NCBI RefSeq assembly: GCF_002288925.2
Contig: NW_022098049.1
Span: 693,409 to 757,408 of the forward strand
DNA: 64,000 bases
Source of the DNA: Delphinapterus leucas
Taxonomy: Eukaryota > Chordata > Mammalia > Artiodactyla > Monodontidae
Direction: 5' to 3'
Part shown: piece by piece, positions 12,425-23,025 of the stretch
How the letters are laid out: each line of letters starts with the position of its first letter
Position numbering within the stretch: the first letter of the stretch is position 1
Position numbers and translations under genes: made by a program
Notes under the pieces: generated by a model
The model's input: only the letters and a program-made list of their open reading frames with translations
Database searches by the model: none
What the model was told of the DNA's origin: nothing

Positions 12425-12833
12425 AATTTGATTGCCTTCAGAGCATCTAGTCCACCCCTTGTACACTCTGTAGGTGCCATGAGATCAGGACAGTATTAAT
12501 CCACTCCTTGTTTCAGGGGTGGGTCTTGGTTGACATGACCTTAATCATGTCCACTCCTCCTACCACAATGACTGGCTCATAGATAACCTTGGAGCACAGG
12601 CTTATTTTAGTTACTGTCTACGTTTCGGATTTAAATTGGTCCAATCAGAGTGAAACCCTTGACTTTTGTTTGCTGATTGATAGCAGAAAATCTGCATCTT
12701 TTTCTGGACAACTTGCAGATGGAAGACCTAAGATGGTTATAGGTTATAGCCATTTTGCTATAATGAAAAGTGCCAATCTGGAAACAAAATCTACTCCTAT
12801 GTAAGGATAGCAAAAAAAAAAAAAAAAAAAAAA
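12425..12833 (+). repeat. Unassigned ancient repeat ending at an A22 tract
   Basis: GGGGTGGGTCTTGGTTGACATG, ACAATGACTGGCTCATAG and TTGGTCCAATCAGAGTGAAA resemble modules of a dispersed mammalian repeat whose name I cannot give. An uninterrupted A22 tract lies at 12,812-12,833. No flanking duplication was found, so the tract may be an independent microsatellite. Confidence 0.4.
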
Positions 12834-13154
12834 GGTAATTGCAGAACACTGAAGCTAGAGCATTGGTCAAACCATACTTGCAGCTACAATTAGTCTTTTC
12901 ATTTAAAAAACAAATTAGTTTTATTGTTTAAATCTATTTAATTCATATTTTTCTGTTTCTTATTATAAAAATCATGCTATATGATAAGCCATGTATTATA
13001 ATATATTGATGCTTCCACCTCAGAGGCACATATGTATTTTTTTTTCTTTTGAGTATTTTAACTTTGAAATATGGCTTACATACAGTAAAACACACTCAAA
13101 TATATTTTGAGTATACGTTTGGACAACATGTATACACCCATGTAAATGACACTT

Positions 13155-13839
13155 CCAAATTGGAATGGATTTAAAGAATGGCTGCAAATTCTTGGAGTCC
13201 TGAGATGGCCACGTGGATGTGTCTGAGCTAGCTTGCTGGAAGGTGAGAGGATGCCTGGAGGAGAAGCAAGGTGACCCACCTCAGGACCTGCCAACAGCCA
13301 GACATAAGTGAAAGGTCCTTCTAGATAATCCAGATCATATAAAAGTATGTATGAAAGATGTATAAGATCAGATGACAAAAGACACAGACCTACTGGAGAA
13401 CGGACTTGAGGATATGGGGAGGGGAAAGGGTGAGCTGTGACAACGAAAGAGAGAGGCATGGACATATATACACTACCAAATGTAAAATAGATAGCTAGTG
13501 GGAAGCAGTCGCATAGCACAGGGAGATCAGCTCGGTGCTTTGTGACCGCCTGGAGGGGTGGGATAGGGAGGTTGGGAGGGAGGGAGACGCAAGAGGGAAG
13601 AGATATGGGAACATATGTATATGTATAACTGATTCACTTTGTTATAAAGCAGAAACTAACACACCATTGTAAAGCAATTATACCCCAATAAAGATGTTAA
13701 AAAAAAAAAAAAGATCAGATGACAAAAACCACCCAGCTGATCAGCAAAATCATGGGCTAAATAAAGTGAACGTTGCTTTAAGCTGCTAGGTTTTGCAGTG
13801 GTTTGTTACACACAGTGAAAACAAAGTGATAGAAAAATA
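13155..13839 (+). mobile_element. MLT1-type MaLR LTR, split by an L1 insertion
   Basis: The left part (13,155-13,380) has the CCTGAGATGGCCACGTGG, GAGCTAGCTTGCTGG and CAACAGCCAGACATAAGTG modules. The right part (13,728-13,839) has CCACCCAGCTGATCAGC, TGCTTTAAGCTGCTAGG and GTGGTTTGTTACAC. Together they read as one MLT1-class solo LTR, a noncoding endogenous-retrovirus-like remnant. Edges are approximate. Confidence 0.78.
13364..13727 (+). mobile_element. Young 5'-truncated L1 3'UTR with perfect 17-bp TSD
   Basis: AAGATCAGATGACAAAA occurs exactly at 13,364-13,380 and 13,711-13,727. Between them lies 330 bp of L1 3'UTR (13,381-13,710) with the GGGAGGGAGGGAGACGCAAG tract, CCAATAAAGATGTT and an A-tail. 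The perfect duplication and match to the copy at 7446 indicate a recent insertion into the MLT1 LTR. Confidence 0.97.
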
Positions 13840-14165
13840 TAGAACATTTTCCTCACCTTGGAGAGTTCCCTCATGCCCCTTTTCTGTCAGGTCTTACCCG
13901 CCATAAGGTAGCTACACTTCTGATTTCTATCACTATAGTTTATATCTACTTAAACTTCATAAAAAAATTTATACATATTATATTTTACACATATATTATA
14001 TATCTTTTGTGTCTGGCTTCTCTTACTCAACATGAAGTTTTTGAATCTATGTTTTTGTGTGAATCCTCCTTGCTGAGTATCATTGCATCATTGTGTGACT
14101 ATGGATAATTTATCCATTCTCCTTGATGAACTTTTGGGTTGTTTTTGCTTATTCCAATTCTGTCT

Positions 14166-16334
14166 GTCTCCTAATCAAGCAATTCTTTTTTGCCTGCTTG
14201 GTTGAATGTAGCTACTAGAGGTAATTATTAGGCTCTCTTCCTTGATTTATGTTAGCAACTCACTAGCAACTGGTTTCTTTGTAGTGACATTACCCTTTAA
14301 ACCAGAAGTATAAATTGTACAAATAGTAGGTGGTTTTATTATCTAACTCGTAGTCAGAACTTTAGTTGATTTCTCTTCCAACACCAGAATCTGAATAGTA
14401 TGAAGATAATCCTGATGACAAAGTAAACTTAGAGGGAGAAGGGGCACTGAGGTTTTTCTCATGTGTTGTTTGAGCTGTTACTGCTGAAACTCTCTATTTT
14501 ACCGGGTAATCAGCTTTGTAATTCAAACCTGCATTGCTGTGCTATGCTAAGGAAATAATTATTTTATTTTCATTGTGACCATATATTATTAATTTATAAA
14601 ATAAATGTTGTTAAGATTCTTTACTGCCTCTTAAAAATGCATTATTGTAGAGAAAACTTTTTACATATAAAAAGCTTAGCCTGACGCCTAGCACTTGGTG
14701 GGCACCTGATGCATACAGTTTGCTTTCTTCTTCCTTCTGTGTAACCGCAAAGACATCATTAAAGGTCAGTGGGCGTGCTAGAGGTCATATATGTGACAGG
14801 AATAAAAATACTTCTCACTATGTTCAAGTTGAAGAAATAATGCCAGTTCTTGCACACAACAGCAATTGACAAAAAAAGTTGGTCAATTTTGCAACAGCTG
14901 GATGAATAGAGCTTATTGCAAAACAAAAAGCTTGTATCTACAACCCACCTGACTGTTTTTTGTTGTTGTTGTATAGCCTTGGGCAACATAACAAATGAGG
15001 ATTAGAAAAGAAAAGTGAAGAAAGGTATAGAAAACAAACTGTCTCTTTGATTGGCTGCACTATGCCACCATTGAAACACAAATAAGGTGAATGCCCAAAG
15101 GTTAAGATGAATGTAAAGAAAATTTTCAGGACGAACCTTTATCTTGAACAGCTGCTTCTTATGTGTTTGTTACTAAGGCCTAAATGATTTTTTTATATGG
15201 CCACAAATTTTCTTCCTTCTATAAAATCAAATATATTGAAGTGTATCTTTGTCATAGAAGAATGATCTGAGAAAATATGGTATCTTCTTTCAAATTAATA
15301 TGAGCTTGCAATACACTTTAAAAAAGAGTAGACATGCTCTTAATTCATATCCCCTTAATAAAACTGCTAGATTAAATGATATTATCCATTTCCTCTATTA
15401 ATCATACTGGCTGAAGCCCACAGTTACTGAACGCTCATGACTAGCAGGCTTTTCTCTAGATGTCTACACACCTTTATTCTCATCAAGTGAGTTGAATGCT
15501 TGCCAAGTGTCAAACATGGTGATTCCCAAACCAGTTACATCAGTAACACTTGACAGCCATTATGTAATTTAACTAAATATCAAACCAATTAAATATGAGC
15601 ATGAAAGAAGATAATTATTTCTCAGAAAAATAAGCTCTGTGCCTTAAAAACAGGAATGCTCTACACCGTAAAAAATATAGAATATAGATGGACAACTGTA
15701 AAAAAGAAAGTGGAGGAAAAAATATAACTTCTGTAAAGCCTCTGTACTCAGGTTGCTTTGCAAGGGTCTTTCACAAATTCTGCTCCAACCTGAAGAAAGC
15801 AAATATCACAGATTCATTGTGGGTGTGGTTTTCATGAGAAAAATGATGCAGATTTCAAGTTAGTGAACCTGTACTCAAAGAAATGTCTTGGCTTTACATC
15901 AAAAGTTTGGTTGATAAATGTGTATTTTCAAAGTTTTAAGTTAGATTAAATATTTATGTATTCCTCTTATTGTTTTTCTCTTTGACTGAATTTTTGATTG
16001 ATTTTCCTTCTTTGGGTTTTAAGATAAAGAGTCTTCTACTACGTAGTATTTTTTTTTTTTAAATCCAACAACAATGCTGCGAGGAATGGAGGACAAAATT
16101 ATTGTAATTCAGATGTAAGCTGGAATTGTCTCTGCTCAGAAACTTAGTTAAAATTTTCTTGAGTGTCACCTCTGTAATTTATGGAAACTCAAAGGAGTTC
16201 ATTCTGTTTCTTATAATTAATACCTTTTTTTTTTTTTTGGCAGCCTCTGTATAAGGCCCTGAATCCACTTGCGGTTCTAGTGTGATGATCTCTTTTCATT
16301 CATTATCCTGGAGAAGCTAAGGGGGCTAAATAAA
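14166..16334. other. Unannotated AT-rich unique DNA, 2.2 kb
   Basis: No gene or confident repeat was found. About 15,420-15,490 weakly resembles antisense MIR (CTGAACGCTCATGACTAGC..., CACACCTTTATTCTCATC) but is too divergent to call. Confidence 0.5.
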
Positions 16335-16510
16335 ATATGGGTGCAAAGGGACTTCCCTGGTGGTCCAGTGGTACAGACTTTGTGCTTCCACTGCAGGGGT
16401 TCAATCCCTGGTCGGGGAAGTAAGATCCTGCATGCTGCAAGGTGTGGCCAAAAAATTAAACAAAACAAAACAAACAAACAAACAAACAAAATATATATAT
16501 GGATGTAAAG
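16334..16510 (+). mobile_element. CHR-type SINE (short form) with TSD
   Basis: The SINE (16,349-16,496) begins GGACTTCCCTGGTGGTCCAG, carries a B-box-like GGTTCAATCCC, and ends in (CAAA)n then (AT)n. Flanks AATATGGGTGCAAAG (16,334-16,348) and ATATGGATGTAAAG (16,497-16,510) form a TSD with two mismatches. Confidence 0.92.
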
Positions 16511-16565
16511 ACATTAGCACAATGCCTGGCACTCATTCAAAGGTAGGAGTTGTTGTTATTAATAT
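16334..16565 (+). repeat. MIR tail fragment interrupted by a CHR SINE
   Basis: GGGCTAAATAAAATATGGGTGC on the left and ACATTAGCACAATGCCTGGC on the right form a continuous MIR core/tail once the SINE at 16,349-16,496 and one TSD copy are removed. Confidence 0.65.
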
Positions 16566-16584
16566 TTCTATTACTTTGAATCAT

Positions 16585-16755
16585 GAGAGTGACTGTGCAA
16601 AATGGTATCTTTCCCATTTTATCTGTTAAAAATTGAGACTCACAGAGGTTAAGTGATTTTTTTTCCCCAGTTTGCACAAAAGTAAGTAGCAAGACCAGGG
16701 TTTTATCCTGAGTTATTTGCTCTTCCAAACCTGAGGTTACTGCAGTGTATCCATA
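16585..16755 (-). repeat. MIR SINE fragment
   Basis: Antisense MIR order: TCTTTCCCATTTTATCTGTTAA, GAGACTCACAGAGGTTAAG, then TAAGTAGCAAGACCAGGG. It is adjacent to the plus-strand MIR piece at 16,334-16,565. Confidence 0.75.
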
Positions 16756-17084
16756 ATACATTGAGGTAAACCAAGGCTTCCTTGAACACCACCAATCCAG
16801 GCCAGAAGGAAGAATGTGTTTCCAGTCTTCTTTCCAACACTAATAGAACAAGTGTTTTATGTTCCAGCCATAATTGGATTAGTTGCTATTTTCTAGCCAT
16901 CATGCCTCTACTGATGCTTCTTGTTTTTCTGCCTTTTGTTCAAGATCTCCCTCTCCTCACAACAATCCAGTTTTCATTTTGGAAATGCTATCTGTTCTTT
17001 GTGGATCCATGTAATTTATCTAAATCCTCTTGTTAATAGAAACAGAAATTGTACAATTATTGATACGAAGAACAGCCATAATAA
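16756..17084. other. Unannotated unique DNA
   Basis: Nothing was recognised. Overlapping 70-85-codon frames in two phases at 16,782-17,163 show no family features. Confidence 0.5.
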
Positions 17085-17665
17085 TACACAAAATTTATTG
17101 AATATTTCCTCTGTACTAGGCATTGTGCTAAATAGAATATATGATGCATGGTGTGCCCCATGAGGTCAACACTCATATGAAGATCTTAAGGATTAGAAGT
17201 GTTGACTAAAAAATCCCGAGGTATACACAACTGTTAAGTAACTGATATGGTCTGAATATTTGTGTCCCTCCAAAATTCATATGCTGAAAATCTAATGCCC
17301 AAGGTGATAGTATTAGGAGGTAGTGCCTTTGGGAGAAAATTTGGTCATGAGCGCAGGGCTCTCGTGAATGGGATTCACGCCTTATTAAAGGGACTCCAGA
17401 GCACTTGCTCCGCTATGAGATGCAATGAAAAGTCGGCAGTCTGTGAACAGGGAAGACAGCTTTTTCATGAGGACCTGGTCATGTCGGCACCCTGATCTTG
17501 GACTCTAGCCTCCAGAACCATGAGAAATCAATTTCTGTTGTTTATAAGCCACCCATTCTGTGGAATTTTGTTATAGCAGTCAGAAAGGACAAAGACAGTA
17601 ATATAATGGGATTTGAACCCAGGAACACTGACTTGGGAGGTTAGATTCTTACTCCATTCCATTTG
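17085..17665 (-). repeat. MIR SINE split by a MaLR LTR
   Basis: The left block (17,085-17,242) has AATTTATTGAATATTTCCTCTG and CTAGGCATTGTGCTAAAT. The right block (17,598-17,665) continues with TGGGATTTGAACCCAGGAAC. They join as one antisense MIR when the LTR at 17,243-17,597 is removed. Confidence 0.75.
17243..17597 (+). mobile_element. MaLR (MLT1/MST-type) solo LTR with 5-bp TSD
   Basis: It starts TGATATGGTCTGAATATTTG and ends AAAGGACAAAGACA, giving the expected TG...CA ends. Internal landmarks are GGTCATGAGCGCAGGGC, TTGGACTCTAGCCTCCAG and TTTATAAGCCACCC. Flanking GTAAC (17,238-17,242) and GTAAT (17,598-17,602) fit the 5-bp TSD with one change. The 355-bp length is normal for a MaLR LTR. 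It is noncoding. Confidence 0.85.
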
Positions 17666-18081
17666 GTGTGTGGATGTGTTCAGTGGATTTGATATTTGTT
17701 CATAGGAAGCCTGTGGCAATTTCTCTTTCTCTAGGATTAGTAGATCTATCAAGCTGAGGGTAAAGGTTTTACCTGGAGTTGAAGTCTTTCCATGAAGCAG
17801 AAGAAATTATTTTTGAGCCACTAGACTCACAGAGGTTTGATTATGAAACTAAGATGTTTTCAGCATGAAAACAAAAACATGATGATCATAAAGTTGATAT
17901 TCAACTTCGAAAGAAAATGCCCTAGGATAGAACATAGCCTAGACTTTAGGGACAGAAGAAAGTCAAAGGGAATTCAGAGTGAAATAAATCTCAGAGGAAT
18001 CCCCCTTCCTTCCTCCCACCCCACAAAAAAGATTCTGCCATATACAGATATCCTTCTTAAGTACTCAAATCACAGTTGTTG
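17666..18081. other. Unannotated unique DNA
   Basis: No repeat or gene was recognised. A long plus-strand frame from 17,837 continues into the SINE at 18,082 and is not considered coding. Confidence 0.5.
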
Positions 18082-18293
18082 TTTTTTTTTTTTTTTTTTT
18101 GTGGTACGCGGGCCTCTCACTGTTGTGGCCTCTCCCGTTGCGGAGCACAGGCACCGGACGCGCAAGCTCAGCGGCCATGGCTCACGGGCCCAGCCGCTCC
18201 GCGGCATATGGGATCTTCCCGGATCAGGTCACGAACCCGTGTCCCCTGCATCGGCAGGCGCACTCTCAACCACTGCGCCACCAGGGAAGCCCA
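18082..18293 (-). mobile_element. CHR-2-type SINE
   Basis: A T-run (18,082-18,100) is followed by the reverse complement of the CHR-2 body (GCGGCCATGGCTCACGGGCC, CACCAGGGAAGCC at the right end). The head carries the tRNA-like A and B boxes on the minus strand. Spurious open frames of 70-90 codons arise in several phases and recur in every CHR-2 copy. No clear TSD. Confidence 0.95.
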
Positions 18294-18884
18294 GGCATTT
18301 TTGCCTTTACAAGTTAGTATTTCCCTTTGGTCTATCCATTTCTTATTTTAAAAATAATAGATTACATACATGTAAAGACATCTTCTATAAATCAGCTTCA
18401 GACAAGTTCAAAAGACAGGAAAATGTGTAAATTACTGTATTAAGTAGAATTTGTTATTAAGTTATGTAAGAAGTGTTCTTCAGTTGTATAAAAGATCTTT
18501 GTGAACTATTTCTGCTGTCTTTGTTTTCTACACTGCATGAGTAGATACTTAACCATGAAATAAAAATTCAGAGATTTGTTTAATAATGCCTAATAAAAAT
18601 GCCTGCCAATCATCCATTGAGATGGATGGATACTTAACAACTTGAAGTGTTAACATAATTTGGCATCCAATATTTTATTTGCATAAAAATGAATTCTTTG
18701 TTACTGCTGCTAATTCTATTATTTCCCACTCAGCAGTCATAAGAATATGGTTATTGTTATTATGTTAATATTTTGGGATAGATATTTAATAACAAGTTGA
18801 TGGAGCCATTGTAGATATTAAACTTTGAATAAAGAATGCATGCCAGAGATGCTCAAGAATGCTATGGAAGTGTAGATTGCAAAT
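18294..18884. other. Unannotated AT-rich unique DNA
   Basis: Nothing was recognised in this interval. Confidence 0.5.
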
Positions 18885-18945
18885 CCGATATCCTGAGTAT
18901 GTAGTATAATGTCTGGAACATAGTAGATGCTCAACGATTATATCA
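18885..18945 (+). repeat. MIR/L2-type tail fragment
   Basis: GTATAATGTCTGGAACATAGTAGATGCTCAACGATTAT matches the shared MIR/L2 3' tail ('cagtgcctggcacatagtaggtgctcaataaat'). It is too short to decide between the two families. Confidence 0.6.
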
Positions 18946-19111
18946 ACATCAAAAGAACTGAGCAGAAAGAGTAACAATAAACTATATTTGAAAGAATCTA
19001 TGGTAAGCTCTCATACAGAATATATTGTCAAATTGTGTGATAAACCAAGATTGGTTTAGAATTTACATGACTACAACTTATCCTTTTTAAGTACAAGTTT
19101 TAAGAAGTAAA

Positions 19112-19658
19112 ACAGAATTACCATATGACCCAGCAATCCCACTATTGGGCATATACCCAGAGAAAACCATAATTCAAAAACACACATGCACCCTCATATT
19201 CATTGCTGCTCTATTTACAATAGCCAGGTCATGGAAGCAACCTAAATGCCCATTGACAGACTAATGGATAAAGAAGATGTGGTACATATATACAATGGAA
19301 TATTACTCAGCCATAAAAAGGAATGAAATTGGGTCATTTGTAAAGATGTGGATGAATCTAGAGACTGTCATACAGAGTGAAGCAAGTCAGAAAGAGAAAA
19401 GTATCATATATTAACACATATATGTGGAATCTAGAAAACTGATACAGATGAACCGGTTTGCAGGGCAGAAATAGAGACACAGATGTAGAGAACAAACGTA
19501 TGGACACCAAGAGGTGAAAGTGGCGGGAGTTGGGGGTGGTGGTGTGATGAATTGGGCAATTGGGATTGACATGTATACACTGATGTGTATAAAATGGATG
19601 ACTAATAAGAACCTGCTGTATAAAAAAATAAATAAAATAAAATTCAAAAAAAAAAAGA
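19112..19658 (+). mobile_element. 5'-truncated L1: ORF2 C-terminal codons plus 3'UTR
   Basis: The left part encodes the conserved ORF2 C-terminal region ([15 protein letters not shown] motif from 19,117). It then has TGGAATATTACTCAGCCATA, a 3'UTR ending CCTGCTGTATAAAAAAATAA, and an A-rich tail. Frames are broken, so it is a dead 5'-truncated copy. A shorter piece of the same 3' end lies at 58,999 in reverse. Confidence 0.93.
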
Positions 19659-19894
19659 AAAGCAAGATGTAGAAAAGTATGAATAATATGACCCTGCTTT
19701 TATAAAACTAACAACAATAAAAATATTTCGTGTACATGTATATACGTGTGTCTATATAAAAAAAAAGAAGAAATAGATAATCTAAAGAAAAAAAGAAGTA
19801 ATGTTCAGCGGCAATATATTTAAATTATCTTACATGGTATAAGGTAGTGTTTAACCGTGTTCAATATGAAAGTGTCTTGTATCATACCGTATGA
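19659..19894. other. A-rich spacer after the L1
   Basis: A-rich and purine-rich sequence with no recognised element. It may include degraded tail sequence of the preceding L1. Confidence 0.4.
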
Positions 19895-20080
19895 GTTTGA
19901 ATCACCATTCTTTTACACTGTTAAATTGTGCAAGTTAATTGAAACCCATTGGGAAATTGCTCTGTGCCTCACATTATCCTCACTATAAACTGGGGATTGT
20001 CATGGTACTTCTTCATAGAGTTGTGATGTTACAATGCCTGGCACATAGTCAACAAGGGATAGATGCTAATCTTTTAGATT
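19895..20080 (+). repeat. MIR SINE
   Basis: GAGTTTGAATCACCATTC, CTGTGCCTCACATTATCCTC, AAACTGGGGATTGTCATGG and ACAATGCCTGGCACATAGTC follow MIR order from 5' end to tail. Confidence 0.82.
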
Positions 20081-20971
20081 TTATGCCATTTCTACCTTCC
20101 TGTTGATACCATTTCTACCTTTTGATCATTACACTTTTGGAAAACTCAAGGTATACAATGGTTTTAAATTATGTGAGGCTACTTAGCTTTAAATAATAAT
20201 AGAAGTTTAGCTGGATTTTTGTGTTTGACATTTTTTTAAAATAAATTTTTCTGTCTTCATCTGGAGTTCTCATTTTTCTCTATTTCCCTCTCAGCACCAG
20301 TTATTTCTTTCTTCCTTTAGACATGCTGAATTTTTTAAAGGAACCAACCCTTCTTCAAAATCAGTCTGTATACTTCAAGTCAGGATCCATCCTGTCTTAC
20401 CCCAAGATTTCTTTCCCTTTGGCCTCTGTATTTCATCCATAACTATGCCTAGGGCCAACTAGAATTAGGAAAAATCACTGAGAATTATTTTGGGAGGATG
20501 GGTGGAAGCAAAGTGACTACTTACTCTTTCTGCTTTAACTGAAATTGAAAACAATGTAACTTCAGAGGTGCTGGAGATTGCCACCTGGAAGCAGAAAATG
20601 AAGATGGAAAGAAACTGAGTCCTGATCTCATGCTTGGACCCCTGGAGTGCCCATGACTGGGGTTCACAGGTAATAGAGTCATAAACCAGTAGGTTCTCTT
20701 TGCTTACATAAGTTTAATTAATTTTTCTGTCACTTGCAACCAAAAGAAAGTAAAGTGATAATCTATTTCTTGTTTTACCAGTGTCTTTTCCTTCTCCCCC
20801 ACGGTCCTCCAAACCCCCTATTAATTTGCTATTATTAATCAGCTCTAGCCTTAGGAATGAGATAATCTAGTTTGTTAATATTTTATCCTAATTTGAATCA
20901 ATATGCTCTGAGAAGGCTTGAGAGAGTTTTGGTACATGTCTATTTAACTTCTTAGAAATGCTTTTATTAAA
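20081..20971. other. Unannotated unique DNA
   Basis: No gene or repeat was recognised. Confidence 0.5.
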
Positions 20972-20973
20972 AA

Positions 20974-21209
20974 ACTTTTTTCTGGGCTTCCCCGGCGGCT
21001 CAGTGGTTGAGAGTCCGCCTGCCGATGCAGGGGACACGGGTTCGTGCCCCGGTCCGGGAAGATCGCACATGCCGCGGAGCGGCTGGGCCCGTGAGCCATG
21101 GTCGCTGAGCCTGCGCGTCCGGAGCCTGTGCTCCGCAACAGGAGAGGCCACAGCAGTGAGAGGCCCACGTACCGCAAATAAATAAAGAAAGAAAGAAAGA
21201 CTTTTTTCA
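20974..21209 (+). mobile_element. CHR-2-type SINE with TSD
   Basis: The body (20,984-21,199) begins GGGCTTCCCCGGCGGCTCAG and runs through the GC-rich CHR-2 core to an (AAAT)n/(GAAA)n tail. Flanks are ACTTTTTTCT before and ACTTTTTTCA after (one mismatch). CpG density is high for the surrounding DNA, as in the other young copies. Confidence 0.95.
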
Positions 21210-22899
21210 GAATCTTGGCCATACTCTGGATAGCTCATGCTGCTTGATAGCAACATATTGCTGTTGATCGTCTTTAAAGCCATAGAGCCTAGCATCAAAT
21301 CTCAGACTTATCACTCATGAGAGTTATATATTTGAAAAAGTTATAATATCTCTTGCTATCAGTTTCTTATTTTACAAGAGTGAGGATAATGATACCTCAC
21401 AGCACTTAGAACAAGGCATTACATTGATGGCTGCATGTGAAATAAGCTACGTCCTTTTAAATTAATTTCTAAGTTGATGGGATGCTTTCAGCTATTCAAA
21501 TAATGGTTATTGATCCATGTATTCTGTTTACAGATTTTTTTCCCTCTGTAAACGTTTACTTTAAGATATTTCATTTCCTCCTTTTACCTTATAGGAGAGA
21601 GGGTCAGAAAGAAAGGGGGAAAATAAATGTAAATAAATATTACTTTTTGTTGTTTAGTTTGATATCACACATGTCGAAAAAGGCTGAAGTCTTTAATTTC
21701 AATCAGCCTTAAGAGTTTGGATTTTTGGTAGCATAGTCCTTTGTTCTTGAGTTTCTTCTATGTTTAAAACTTTATTTTCCTGCAAATACTATTTTTGCAG
21801 AAGAGCATTTTACTAGACATTTAAATTTTCTAGAATGATAGTACCTGAGGTAACTCCTGGTTTCATATCCATTTAGACATACTTGCAATTTCAGAGGAGT
21901 TATTATGTGTTTCTGTAGCATTCTAATAGTTTAAATGTGCCTTAAACACGTAAGTGTTATTGTCAATCTTCCTGTTTTACAGTCTTTCCAATTCAATCCT
22001 GCCTTCCCCGCAAGGAAGACAGCTAGGAAACCTGCTCAGATTTCCTCTTCTCAGCCTCCCTGCTGCCAGCTTTCCTACTCCCTTTCATCCCATAGGAAGC
22101 CAAGAGCCTGCTCAAATTTCCTTTGTGGAGTACGTATCCCACCTGGTTACTTCTTCTCCTATTCAGCAACAGGTGGTTATTTTTGTACTGTCAGCACGTT
22201 GGACTCCCTGGCTGTCAGATTTCATTCCCACTGGAAATGTAGACATTTGAGTTTGTTCCAGGCGTCAGTGGGTATATTGCCAATTTCCATTTTCTGAAAA
22301 TAATTTTCTTTTGATGGAATAATCTTGTTCCTTAACGATTCCATTAAATCAAAAAAAAAGATTTTAGTTATACTTAAAGGCTGAATCAGTGATTGATCTG
22401 TTTGTTGCCTCTTTTCTGATTTCTTTCAAATGGTCTCCAAGCATGTGGATCATACCAAGATAGCCAGTGAACAATGGAATCAGAATTCCGGCAACCCCAT
22501 TTTCTAGCCATGTTGCATCATGAATTTCAGTGTTCTTCTCTTTACCATTATATTTGGGTTGGAAAAAGCTAATAAATCAGAATTCCTAAGGATAGAACAC
22601 AGGACTATATACTTAAAAAAATATTCACCCTAGGGAATAGTAAATGCTAGTCAGGCTTGGGATCCATTGGACAAAACAATATCGTAACAATGAAAAATGA
22701 AAATATTTAATAGGTGTTTTTTTTTCCCCCATAGAAAGAGACTAAGAAAGTAAAGCTTTTCAACAATTTGTTTCAAATAGGAAAAGCTAAGAGACAATAT
22801 GATCGAAATGATAAATGGCCTCATCAGTATCTCCCAGGTATGAATTTTTCCCAGCAGTCTCAGGAACGTGAAAACATTTTACACATGATGCTGCCTAAC
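21210..22899. other. Unannotated unique DNA, 1.7 kb
   Basis: No interspersed repeat was recognised with confidence. Two overlapping frames (21,935-22,297 in one phase, 21,954-22,250 in another) of about 100-120 codons contain no motif I recognise and are probably chance. Confidence 0.5.
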
Positions 22900-22909
22900 G
22901 ACTTATCAA

Positions 22910-23025
22910 GTGCTTGCTTCGGCAGTGAATATACTCAAGTTGGAATGATACAGAGAAGATTAACGTGGTCCCTGAGCAAGGATGACACGCACATTGGTGA
23001 AGCGTTCCATGTGAAAAAAAAAAAA
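22910..23025 (+). pseudogene. U6 snRNA retropseudogene
   Basis: Full-length match in order to U6: GTGCTTGCTTCGGCAG (5' stem), ATGATACAGAGAAGATTAAC (the ACAGAGA box that contacts the 5' splice site), then AAGGATGACACGC and GAAGCGTTCCAT at the 3' end (23,010). Differences include GTGAAT for GCACAT and CCTGAGCAAG for CCTGCGCAAG. A 12-base A-tail (23,014-23,025) replaces the expected T-run. Possible TSD GACTTATCAA (22,900) against GACTTAAACT (23,026). The A-tail and missing terminator show a reverse-transcribed copy, not a working Pol III gene. Confidence 0.95.

Larger units (their letters stand above)
13036..14165 (-). mobile_element. Old L1 (3' portion), split by a nested LTR
   Basis: Two blocks of antisense old L1: 13,036-13,154 (TATGGCTTACATACAGTAAA..., CATGTATACACCCATG) and about 13,840-14,165 (AGAGTTCCCTCATGCCCC, GTGTCTGGCTTCTCTTACTC, TTTATCCATTCTCC..., TTTTGGGTTGTTTTTG). 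The blocks are collinear once the LTR at 13,155-13,839 is removed, so one L1 was interrupted. No intact frame remains. Confidence 0.8.

Noticed and set aside
12812..12833. A22 tract as the tail of a processed pseudogene
   Set aside because: No flanking duplication and no recognisable mRNA upstream.
13076..13519. 147-codon minus-strand open frame
   Set aside because: It crosses three nested repeats (old L1, MLT1 LTR, young L1 3'UTR), so it cannot be an inherited gene.
18076..18430. Recurring 60-110-codon frames with GLSLLWPLPLRSTGSGRAGS- and AEHRLRTRRLSGHGSRAQPL-like peptides at nine loci
   Set aside because: They look like a protein family but all coincide exactly with CHR-2 SINE copies. 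They are translations of noncoding SINE sequence in different phases.
21935..22297. 120-codon plus-strand frame
   Set aside because: An overlapping second frame of similar length and no motif or family resemblance; it is consistent with chance in a C-rich stretch.
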